NCBI GenBank assembly: GCA_917880885.1
Contig: OU862910.1
Coordinates: 50,583,285-50,647,284 of the forward strand
Direction of reading: 5' to 3'
DNA: 64,000 bases
Source of the DNA: Limnephilus marmoratus
Lineage: Eukaryota > Arthropoda > Insecta > Trichoptera > Limnephilidae
In this document: one piece after another, positions 54,370-64,000 of the stretch
Numbering within the stretch: position 1 is the first letter of the stretch
How the letters are laid out: each line of letters begins with the position of its first letter
Program-made: the position numbers and the translations under genes
The notes under the pieces: model-generated
The model's database searches: none
The model's input: only the letters and a program-made list of their open reading frames with translations
Told to the model about the DNA's origin: nothing

Positions 54370-54575
54370 GAAGAAGTCGAGGATGCCCGAGGAAGACATC
54401 AAGACACGAAGAATCAGATACTTGAGCGGGCCATGTTAAAGGTCAGAATAATAGAAGAGTATGTATGAGACGATGTATGAATGTGAGTGAGGCAAAGAAT
54501 GTGTGCCAAGACCGAGTTGTTTGGTCGTCCGTCCTCTCTGCCTATCCCTGCGGGGGAATGGCGTGATGGTTAGTT
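54370..54575 (+). mobile_element. LINE C-terminal relic, plus strand
   Basis: Homologue of 47888-48062 in opposite orientation. M-R-R-C-M-N-V-S-E-A-K and V-L-S-A-Y-P type residues appear in broken frames. Confidence 0.5.
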
Positions 54576-54839
54576 TTTTATTTTTTTTATTTAGTAACTA
54601 TACATTTATTATTTTTTACATTTTTATATGAAACATGTTAGGTAAATAGAAAATATATTCATAGTCCTCCTTACTAGGAGATCCTGTGCTGAGGGGGACT
54701 ATGCTTTGGATAAGTTTTCAGCGACTTCTATGGTTTAACTTCATTGTTTGGATAAGGTTTTCCAGAAACTTCTATGGCGATGTTTTAAGTGTATAAGTAA
54801 GTTCATTTTCCGATAGTTCCTTCAGCCAACATTTAATGT

Positions 54840-55310
54840 CCTTAATGTAGCTATTTTTTTTTTAAATTTGTTTGGAAATAAGTTTCTTCTCTGGTACTAA
54901 GTGGGAGTTTGTTATATAACTTTACTGCTAAAAATTCGAAACTTCTTTGTCCAAATGAAGAGTTACACTTTGGTATAATAAGTATGTCTGTTTGTTTGTC
55001 TCTGGTATCTTGGCATGTGAGGTGTCTGCCTCTGAAAAAATTTTGTGGTGATGTACTAGAATATTTTGGCGTAGATTTTCTGTATGCTTGGAACATCAAA
55101 CTATTTAAAAATTTCTGTTGTTGACGTCCTTATGGGGATCTTCAGTATGGTCTTTATGATGCAATTCTGAGTTACCTTAAGTTGTTTTAAGTGATCAGAT
55201 GCTGCTGGGCCCCATCCTATCACTCCATATTCCAGTCGAGAGTGGCATAAAGCATAATATATTCTCTTTAAATCCCTCATCGACAAGATGTTTCGCAATT
55301 TTTTGAAGAA
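54840..55310 (-). mobile_element. LINE C-terminal fragment
   Basis: Minus frames 55298-55101 and 55099-54851, separated by a small indel or stop: RIYYALCHSRLEYGVIGWG, L-K-V-T-Q-N, then S-S-F-G-Q-R-S-F, YNKLP. Typical end of ORF2. Confidence 0.75.
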
Positions 55311-56860
55311 GTAGATTTGTTTTGTTAGCTTTTTTTAGGTAAGATCAATGTGTGAATTCCACTGTAGTTTTTCATCAATTTCAATCCCAAGATATTAGAT
55401 ATTATTATAGTCAGTTAGTTAATAGTCTATTTAGGATGTAAAATAAATCAAAGCAAGAATTGTTCTCTACTTTTTTAACGGTGTCATTATATTTTCATAT
55501 TATTAAAAAAACTGGTATTTTGATAGGAAAGATTCAAGATACAAAATTCTTCTTTCACAACATAATTAATTCATTAAATGAGCCGCTGCTAGAAGAATTA
55601 ATCGGCCTGCCCATACTAAATAGATAAACGAGGCCTATACTATTGCTCAAAAGAATCTCCCTCAGGTCAGTGCACGATTTCATTATACCTATGTTTAGGA
55701 AATTCTTGACCATAATCTTTGAGGTGAGAATGCCGCATACAAAATTAATTATTTTTTATATTTCTCAGGGTATAAAGACCGCATTGGTTAAGGCTATTTA
55801 TACGCTCTACCAGTGATGTATTTAATTATTTACAGGCCTTTAATAAAATAATATATTTTCACCACGTTTTCGCTTCCTTTTTAGCAAGAAATTCCAAAAT
55901 TGCCTGTTTTAAAGGTTAAATCGTCCCAAGGTTAAACTTCATCCGGTTTAGCCGGGTTTACCTCCATTTATATCTCGGAAGGGCGAATAATTCCAAGGAG
56001 AAAGGTTTGGTAATTTTTTTTTATCATTGGTCATAAAAAGGGAATGTAAAATTTTATCGTTTTCCCATCATTGATCTTTTGTTGGCCGGTGTCTGGGCGG
56101 ACCGTAAAACTTTCCGAGGGTTTCCGTCCCACCGACGGAATGCGGAAACCATTACAAGGGGTTTACTTTTGTGTTTCGCGTTCGACTAAAATCTTAGTTA
56201 TTCTAGCGGCTCCTTATTTATTGGTACTGCTTGGAAATTCTAAGAAAAAATACCAAATAGAAACCACGAATTAAATTTTTTTTTTATTTATATTCACAAA
56301 ACTTTAGCAATGTTTAATTAGTGTTTTGCAATAATTTTAAGGTAATTCTGAATTTTACAATGCCTCGCCTGAGATTTCAACATTCTTTTTTGGAAATCTT
56401 TTTTCCGATCGTGCAAAACATATAAAGTGACGAACAATTTTACTATTAAATGGATTAATTCAAAGACATATATGTTATCATAGTGGAAATAATGTTATGA
56501 ATCGAAGCTAGATTAAAATTTATCAATTTATTCAAGAGTTCGCCGTTCGAGAATTTTCGCTACTTTGAGAAACAGATAGTGAAGATAATATTACTGTTTT
56601 GAAATGTTTTGTGAATCGTTCATGATGTTTTTACGAACTATTCATGGTAATACTGTGTCCAATATTAGGTTTATTAATACCGAAAAAATCTAAAGTTAAT
56701 ATACCTACATAATCTCTAGCTTTTATTGTCTTATTTTTCTCACCCACCCATCTGGCTGGATGATGTGTGTTCTGAGACGATTTCACTATGTAAATTTATT
56801 TATTTATTATTTCCGGTCCAACTGTGCTTTATATTTTAAACATTTTTAAAGGTCAACTAT
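55311..56860. other. No gene seen
   Basis: AT-rich; frame 56071-56274 lacks a recognised family. GTTTCCGTCCCACCGACGGA near 56128 is a short hairpin. Confidence 0.4.
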
Positions 56861-57250
56861 CAATTTGGGAGGCGGTTATGGATACGGCCGCCCCGGGTAC
56901 CATTTATTAGATGACCAAAACTCCTTCATAGGTCACCCCGATTGTATCGCTAAGTTTTAGCAGTCTTAAGTGGTGCCTTTGTTCACGAGTGAAGTTTATG
57001 TAGGTCTTGGCGGTGGATGCGTTTGCCTACCTAGTGCGTGGCGGCCGGATTGGGAGATCTGGTTGAGGGAGACCTTTTGAACTCTCCAGCCGGATTATCT
57101 TGACCCATCGCCATCCACCGCAGTCGGATGGATAAAATCATATATCCGTCACTCCTGGACACATTGTCCCCAGATTCCTACCCACAACTTATATCCTGTT
57201 CCTTCCCGGAACTTCCTTTCCTTCCTAAGCCTAAAAATCTTCCACACAAC
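56861..57250 (+). repeat. Dispersed repeat X, copy 7
   Basis: Forward copy from CAATTTGGGAGGCGG to TCCACACAAC; the hAT element is inserted at its 3' end. Confidence 0.7.
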
Positions 57251-58209
57251 CAGGGGCGGCGTAAGGGGGGGGCGGAGGGGGCGGTCCGCCCCGGGTACCA
57301 AGCACCAAGGGGTGACAACGACAACTCACTCGTACAGTCAAAGAATTCGTACAATAATAGTCTCCCTCTATACAGACATATCAATAAATAACGACCTACT
57401 CTTGTATCTAGCTACCTACTACATACTAATATAATATCATATTTTGTAACGCATCGCAACTATGTTTTCTTTTTTTTCGAATATAATATTTTTTATTATT
57501 TATTTCGAATATCTAATTCCCTAAAATAATGAATTCATGTAGCGCTTGGTCTGATCTTATACCGCGCGTAACATCGAGCGCAGCGGGAAATATTAATGAA
57601 AAATGTAGGCGTGTCCGTTAAACGTCTATCAGAGACAATATGGAGTGCTTGGAAACTTGGAAGCATTTCAGCTCAAGAAGCAGTTCAATGGACTACAGAG
57701 CTTCTCAAATTCATTGTAAAATGGGGCTATTCTGAGTCTGTTCCAAGTTTGGCGCTGTGTTTTAAACCTCGATTACATTAAGCGAGTTTACAAGCTACTA
57801 GCCGGCATATTCAATATCTGCTAGTAAACTTTTTCAGTGTAAAAATCTGCTTGTTAGCTAATAATATGATTACACTGAGCGAGTTCACTGGCAGTTAGTG
57901 AATACGCCGGCTCACTCAGTGTAATCGAGGCTTGAGATTTTTTTTAACAATATGTGTTTTGGTGGCTGCATATGAAAGAAGCTTTTCAGAATTAAAATCT
58001 TACTTAAGGTACACAATGAGCCGAGCGCGACTAACTAATCTTTCGATTTTTTCAATTGAAAGAGACAGGGAAATAAAATTTCATAATGTGATCGAATATT
58101 TTAGTAAAATAATGTCGCGTGAGCATGTTAAGTATTAGGTATTTTATTTTAAGTAGGGGTGCTCAATACAAAGCGGCCCCGGGTGCCAATCTACCCTACG
58201 CCGCCACTG
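57251..58209 (+). mobile_element. Internally deleted hAT transposon
   Basis: Ends CAGGGGCGGCGTAAG and CTACGCCGCCACTG are inverted repeats, flanked by CACACAAC and CGCACAAC (57243-57250, 58210-58217), an 8-bp duplication with one mismatch. ZMYM1/52-kDa-repressor-like hAT pieces remain: VKRLSETIWSAW (frame 57596) and ERSFSELKSYLR ... RARLTNLSI ... SIERD (frame 57932-58138), the dimerisation region. Between them sits a small inverted-repeat element (57767-57930). Confidence 0.85.
57767..57930. mobile_element. Inverted-repeat MITE inside the hAT element
   Basis: CCTCGATTACATTAAGCGAG at the left and its imperfect complement ending GTGTAATCGAGG at the right, with GCCGGC motifs subterminally. About 164 bp. 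It splits the hAT transposase remnant. Confidence 0.75.
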
Positions 58210-58217
58210 CGCACAAC

Positions 58218-60112
58218 ATTTTAAAAGAAGGCAAATGCTCTAAGCGAATTTTTTCCTCAGTTTTTCTGGAGTTAATGTTAAAAAATGTTTTTTTTAATCT
58301 TATTAATTAACACAATGTAAGAAATGATGATAAAACCTCCAATAAACTATTTTTTAGTAGTTTGGAAAGGGGTGCTTTTTAAATTGAAGCTGGAGTATTG
58401 CGTAAGCGAAACCCCTTTATTTTACTACAAAAAACTATTTTATGTCCCTCGAAGACATTTTCAATGAATTAAGTTTCGGCCCAGAGCATTTTGCACGTAA
58501 TTAGCAACCAAAACCGACCCATTTTCCTATTAGTGGCATGTTTATCCTCGCAGCCGTATCTCGCTCACATAACCGACTGGGATATTTTAAATTAGCCCTC
58601 TATCGGCCGCCCCTTTACCCGCACACAGTTTACTGTAATTAAGCACCCCTCCCGGCTCAAACAACATCCGAGATTGGTCCTTCAGAGTTCGGTCCCGGGA
58701 AGAATTCTCTCTGCCGGGATAATTGCATTTGCATGTAAATGCAGCTCCCCGGGAGCCGGGAGCCGGGATGAGCCCGTCGAGCCGCACTAGGGGATGTACG
58801 CTGTACGCTACTGAGGGATGAGCGCGGAACCTATTTCAATTTGATGAGCTCAAATTTCAGGCTTTTTTCGCTTTTTGGAGGTGCGCTGTTTAGTAACTTG
58901 GCTGGATTCAGCGAGGTCATTTAAAATTGTGAAGCTTTTGCACTATCTGAGAATTTAAATAAAAATATTATTGTGTTTCGATTATAATAGCAGAGATTGG
59001 GTTTCCAATTAGGTAAGAAATAATTTTGTTGTTTAGTTTTTAACCCTAGAAGCCCAATCATATTTTCCTATCTAAAAAGCCCAATCATAGGTCAAATTTA
59101 CCTGCATGAATAAATAAACTTGTAACATAGTTTATTCTGCGTAATTTATTATTTTTTTATCATTATTTATTCGTATTAACGATTTAGGAAATGAAAAAAC
59201 GCGTAATTAAAATAATATTTATTTATTAGACTTTGAAAAAACAACTATTACTAATTATTAAGATGAAGCCATAGTAAATAACGCAAAATCAAACAAAATC
59301 AAATGTTTTTATTTTGAAAATTTGATCGCTTAGAAGTATTATAGATGCTTCAATTGAATACTGCGTGTAGAACATACCTTGGCCCTTAAAAATATCGGTC
59401 ATTTTTTTAATAAGTCTTTTAATAAGCCTATAAAAAAATAAAGTATACGGTCTAAAAAACACACTTTCAAGTCCAAACTCTCCTATTTATAAACCCCTTT
59501 TCGGATATAGTTTTATTGTATAATGTGGCGAATTCAGTTTATTTTATAATAATCGCAAAAAAAGTTGATATTTACTCCCGATCTTCCCAAAATAAAATAA
59601 AATATGCATTTTCGCGTTGTTATTTTACAATACGGCCGCTAGTCGACGAATTCGGTTTTTCAAAGTGAACCCTATGGCGTCCACCGAAGAACTACTGTCC
59701 ACGCCACAGTCGCCAAACCTACTACCTACTTCGTATCAGTCATGCCCCGAACTGAGCGGGAGACGGACGCGTCACTCCGCGTCACTTGATTTCGTGAAAT
59801 CAATTTTAAATTTCCGTTTTATTACAATAAACAATGCGTAAAAAGGGAGTAAATTTTTTTACAGGTTTTTACGAAATCAACCTGCAAATTTTTTTTCTCA
59901 AATACCTTTTCCAACCTTTTTAAAAGCTTTTTCTTAAGTATTTTCAAACTCCTCCCATAAAGGGGCGTGAATTCCGATTTCGATTTTTTCCTGGACTATG
60001 GGATCGCCTTAATTCAAAAATTTGGTACAAAATGAGATCCTTTCGGTTTGCTACTTTTAAATTAAAAATATTTAAAAAAAACTAAACACAATCTTCTTTT
60101 TTTTATTTTAAT
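58218..60112. other. No gene seen; one piggyBac-like end
   Basis: 58570-58800 is GC-richer with the octamer-like ATTTGCATGTAAAT (58728-58741) but no ORF. At 59040-59043 TTAA is followed by CCCTAGAAGCCCAATCATA, like a piggyBac terminus; no partner end was found. Frame 59617-59841 is unsupported. Confidence 0.35.
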
Positions 60113-60267
60113 CCTTTATTTTTCCCAATTTTACATTTCATATACACATAAATATAATGAAAATCATAAGAGTAATGGGACCCACTAAGGCACAACCTGT
60201 GCTTGGGTAATATAGTTAAATATATTTTTTTGTACCGAGGAAAAACAAAAAGTGGGCATATTAAGAT

Positions 60268-60680
60268 TAAACGTAACGTACGTTATAATCTACGCATTCA
60301 CAGATGGCGCCAATTAAATAATTTTAGGCTTTTAATACTTTTTGCACGTCACGCTTTAAAATTTTAAGGTAAAATAATTGTTTGCGCCCGTACATATTTA
60401 TTTTGAATATAAATAAATAATTTTCTCCATAAAAAAAAACCCAAAACTTTCAAGAAAGGCTGACAAATACAATATTGTATTGAGTCGCCGATACAAATTT
60501 TTCAGCCGTTCTTAAAGATTTAGGTTTGTTTACGGACAAAACTATTTATTTATATCATATTAAATATGTACGGGCGCAAACAATTAATTTACCTTCATAT
60601 TATTAAAAACCTAAAATTATTTAATTGGCACCATCTGTGAATGCGTAGATTTTAACATACGTGACGTTTAACCTTAAGTA
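60268..60680. repeat. Foldback element, ~130-bp arms
   Basis: Left arm about 60268-60420 and right arm about 60540-60680 are imperfect complements: ACGTACGTTATAATCTACGC and GCGTAGATTTTAACATACGT, TTTGCGCCCGTACATAT and ATATGTACGGGCGCAAA. A related single arm is at 11690-11870. Confidence 0.75.
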
Positions 60681-60984
60681 AAAACATGATTAAAATTTAT
60701 CTAAATAGTTTGTAGAAAAAGTGTGGACAATAGTGTAATAATCAGTGTATAGTTTAATTTATAACAACTAAACCATTTTTATAACAATTAAACCGTTTAT
60801 ATAATTATTTTTTCTTCATAAACACTTTTTGCACACATCATCAAATTACAAAAAAGTCTAAACATAGGTCAAATTGACCTATAACAGTACGATAACTCCA
60901 ATATGAAGGGACTTACCAAGGCGACACTGCCGTCTCCTGTGGGCTCTTGGCGGGTACCAAGTTTATTTTTATTTTTTAATTTTA
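60681..60984. other. No gene seen
   Basis: AT-rich. TAGGTCAAATTGACCTA is a short palindrome at 60863-60880, similar to TAGGTCAAATTTACCT at 59090. Confidence 0.4.
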
Positions 60985-61122
60985 TTATTATTTTTTATTT
61001 ATTTATTTATTTATTTATTTATTTTTCATGTTCTCCGTAAAACGGTTATTCACTAATACATTATGGAGAAGATTACAAATTTGACAAAATGTATAGCAAA
61101 ACACATGAAAAGGTCAGTTTCA

Positions 61123-62820
61123 CTACTTTGTGACATACGTCAAAAGATAATTGTTAAACTGCCTGTAGGTTACGTTAAAAATGTCAATGGTCAATGCAGA
61201 CTCGTTGAGCAGTTCAGTCGCTCTGTTGACTGGCGCGTTCTGATAGGCAGAAGTCCTCGCTTTTGGAGCATAAAAAAGGGTATGGGACCTTCCACGAGTA
61301 TACTTGTCTGGGACATATAAGTTAATTTCTTTCAAAATAGGTGGATTATGTATAGTTCCAGAGATTATCTTAAAAAAATGTTTTCCTAAAAATATTTTTC
61401 GGCGGGCTTCTAATGTATTAAGATCGAGCATTCCTGCTAAGAATAAGGATGGATACAGGAAAGGGTAGTACATATATTCTCTCATATATAGGTAACGCAT
61501 GAATCTCTTTTGTACTTTTTCTATTTCGAGAATATGGTTTTGCTCAGAAGGGGCCCAAATAATGGAGCTATATTCCAAGATACTGCGAACAAGTGCTTCA
61601 TACGTTCTTCGGATTGCGATTCCGTTGGTAAATGATCTTGAATTACGAAGAACAAATCCAAGCATTTTGTTGGCACGGGAGACAATATCAGATATATGGG
61701 ATTTGAAAGAGAGATTTGCTTCAAAAATTACGCCAAGGTCTCGAATCTCATTTTTACGTGTTAATTTATGTTTATTAATGTGGTAGGGGAACAGGAATGT
61801 ATCTTTGGATCTTGTAAATGTAACGACACTGCATTTCTGAATGCTGAAGGGTAAGTTGTTCAGTTCCGACCATTTGACAAGAGAATCAAGATCGTTCTGC
61901 AGAAGAATGGAATCGATGTAACTTTTGATTGCTTTGAAAAGTTTTATATCGTCAGCAAAAAGGAGATATTTTGAGTGGTTTATGGTGTTGCCAATGTCAT
62001 TGATGAATAAGAGAAAGAGAAGGGGTCCTAGATTCGATCCCTGGGGAATCCCGGAGTTAGTTTTGTATTCGTGAGAGAGATGGTGTCCGTAACTGACATA
62101 CTGACGACGATTGCGTAAGTAGCTAGCCACAAAAGCGAGGAAATTCTGAGAGAATCCGATGTCACTTAATTTTTTTAATAAAATATCATGGTCGACTTTA
62201 TCAAATGCTTTCTCGAAATCTGTATAAATCACATCAACATGTACAAAATTTTCGAATGAATTATTAATATAGGTGGTGAGATTCATAAGATTCGTTGAAG
62301 GTTGTGTGGGACGAAATCCGTGCTGATTTTCGGTGAGTGCGTGTTTTGTTTGGTTATATATCTGTGAATAAATTATGGTTTCTAAAAGTTTTGCGGGTGC
62401 TGACAACACAGCTATAGGTCTGTAATTATCTATTTCTGACTTTTTTCCTTTTTTGTGTATAGGCGTTACTTTCGTTAGTTTCCACATTTCCGGAAAGATA
62501 TTTTTGCGAAGTGATAGGTTAAAAATATGTTTTAGAGGTTGAATAAAATAACTTGCATATCTTTTGAGGATTATAGGTGGAATACAATCTGGGCCGACGG
62601 AGTATTTAGGTTTTAGCTTATGGAAAGCTGTAATAATATCGTCATCGTTAATTTCATGAATTTGTACAGGTAAAGAATTAAATGATGATGAAGCTATAGA
62701 GGATATGTCAAGTTTGGGGATATTGTCGCTAAATACTGATTGAAAATAGTGTGCGAAACCTGCGGCGATCTCAGAAGATCCATTTATTGTCTTTGCAGTC
62801 CATGTGGTTAAGTTTGTCAC
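61123..62820 (-). pseudogene. LINE ORF2, reverse transcriptase and C-terminus, 565 codons
   Basis: Fingers region V-T-P-I-H-K-K-G and Y-R-P-I-A-V-L, then QHGFRP, motif A YTDFEKAFDKVDHD, GIPQGSNLGPLLFLLFIND, motif C FADD (LLFADDIKLF), LGVIFEANLSFKSH, and C-terminal Y-V-P-D-K-Y-T-R-G-R. Sequence is open to TAA at 61123. The frame begins after the shift, so 62820 is not a true start. RT copies element RNA at the nicked target. Confidence 0.9.
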
Positions 62821-64000
62821 AGCCGCGGCGTTTATCGTTAGTGTAAGACCAAAATCGAGTTGGGTCTGTTATTATACTGTTTTCGGCCTCACGTGTAAAG
62901 TCAGTGTAGGCTTGACCTATTAACCGTTTGATTGATTTTCGCAAAGTTTTAAAGTTAGCTAAGGCATGTTCGGATTTTGTTTTTTTCCAAAGATGGTGCA
63001 TTTTAGTTTTTTCTCGTATGAGGTGAATGATTTCCCCATTAAACCATTTCGGATATTGTCTAATATCTTTGAGCATACGTGTAGATCTTTTCTTAAAACA
63101 AATGTTGAAAATATTATTGAGCTGTTCATAAAACATTTCGACAGCTAGATTTACGTCAAGGCAATCGTAATGATTCCAGTGATGTTGTTCTAAGGCATTC
63201 TTAAGTGTATTATCTGAGCTTTCGTGGAAAACCCAACCCATGTTTATGTCTGGAGGCAATGTGTCTGTTTGTATATGTGATTGAGTTGTGTAATCGAACG
63301 TGAATGAAAGTGAAGGGTGATGAATATCCTCTCTGACTAATGGTGAGTCATGGCGGCAGATAACAGCATTTTTAGAATTTATATTACTTAATACTAAGTC
63401 TAACATGTGTGCATTTATTTTATAAACAGTGTTGAATTATTTTAAATTATAAAAAGAACAAAAGTAATCGAAAACGTCAATTGGGTTTTTCCCTGAGGGA
63501 AAGTTGAAATCCCCGAAAATAATAATATTTTTTGATTGTAACTTTACACTTTCACTTATAGTTTTGTCGTAAAATAATTGATACTGTTCAGATGTTGTAT
63601 TTGGAGGAAAATATACAACACATATATAAATGATGACATTTCTATGCGATATTTTCACCCATAAATCTTCACCTTGGGTTTCCATGCAGTCCATTCTTTC
63701 CGCGTGTGAGTGGCTGTCAGCTCGGAGGGCTAGGAGAGTCCCTCCTCCGCGACTGCCTCTGTCCTTCCTGTAGACGTGGTATAGGTTTTCGAATAGTTCC
63801 GACGAAAAGGTGCTTGAAGTTAGCCAAGTTTCGGTAAGAGCAATCAGAAGTGGTTTCTGGCACATTACGTTTGTCATGAAGTCGATAATTTTATTATTCA
63901 GACTTCGAACGTTCTGGTATATTCCACTAATGTTTATGTTTTTCGGACGTCGTATCGACCGTCTTAGTTTGGGGTCGTGGTCTCCGAAATGACCACTCAT
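62771..64000 (-). pseudogene. LINE ORF2, endonuclease part, with a stop codon
   Basis: Minus strand from the window edge: Y-Q-N-V-R-S-L-N-N-K, T-E-T-W-L, G-S-R-G-G-G and FGDFNFP are APE-type endonuclease motifs. TAA at 63439-63437 interrupts; the same frame continues at 63436 (LDLVLSN, then a spacer with F-W-S-Y-T-N-D) to 62771. A one-base shift near 62820 leads to the RT frame. Confidence 0.85.

Larger units (their letters stand above)
60985..64000 (-). mobile_element. Nearly intact LINE (CR1/Jockey group), runs off the window
   Basis: Minus-strand element with (AAAT)n tail at about 60985-61025. ORF2 is complete except for one stop and one frameshift; its 5' end lies beyond 64000. A relative is at 43217-43732. 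Confidence 0.88.

Noticed and set aside
1..64000. CRISPR arrays, operons, ribosome-binding sites
   Set aside because: Spliced eukaryotic DNA; the tandem repeats seen are transposon subrepeats or microsatellites without spacer structure.

Overview
This window is AT-rich animal DNA, almost certainly insect. It has spliced genes with short GT-AG exons, an R1-clade retrotransposon (a largely arthropod group), a BEL/Pao retrotransposon, typical insect Helitron ends, and a short (CCTAA)n run matching the common insect telomere repeat TTAGG. The order cannot be fixed from the sequence alone. There are no prokaryotic features.

Only one host gene is clear: the 3' part of an adhesion-type GPCR on the + strand. 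Four coding exons (264-835, 2984-3099, 3646-3976, 4907-6294) encode about 801 residues in one continuous frame: an extracellular region, a GAIN domain with a GPS autoproteolysis site, seven membrane helices and a stop. The 5' end lies outside the window. A decayed partial copy of its last exon sits downstream in two pieces (7794-7841 and 8831-about 9178). A second possible host ORF, on the minus strand (39194-37960), is split by a decayed hAT element and carries a stop codon.

Most of the rest is transposons, often nested. By region: 1-9.2 kb, the GPCR gene with LINE, MITE and SINE in its introns, then a long hairpin and a Helitron remnant; 9.2-13.3 kb, a Harbinger-type MITE, hairpins, a LINE tail and one copy of a ~430-bp repeat family called repeat X here; 13.9-17.2 kb, a large foldback element containing a second repeat and a complete Helitron; 18-21.7 kb, mostly featureless DNA ending in a Tc1/mariner-type transposase fragment; 21.85-28.70 kb, a full-length BEL/Pao element with apparently identical 402-bp LTRs, TTCC target duplication and a 1690-codon gag-pol; 29.5-36.0 kb, a full-length R1-clade LINE flanked by a 15-bp target duplication inside an older inverted-repeat element; 36.6-41.3 kb, SINEs, a hAT relic, and a SINE split by a Helentron-like element that is itself split by an RTE-like LINE; 42.5-50.9 kb, repeat X copies and LINE scraps; 50.5-54.6 kb, an inverted-repeat element plus an old minus-strand LINE split by an RTE-like LINE that is split by a Harbinger-type MITE; 57.2-58.2 kb, a hAT relic with 8-bp target duplication and a nested inverted-repeat element; 60.3-64 kb, another foldback element and a nearly intact minus-strand LINE running off the window edge.

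The element genes work within their own elements: gag-protease-RT-RNase H-integrase in BEL/Pao, ORF1 plus endonuclease-RT in the LINEs. Target duplications, nesting order and matching empty sites give a relative history without outside data. Clade names rest on motif recognition; no database search was run.
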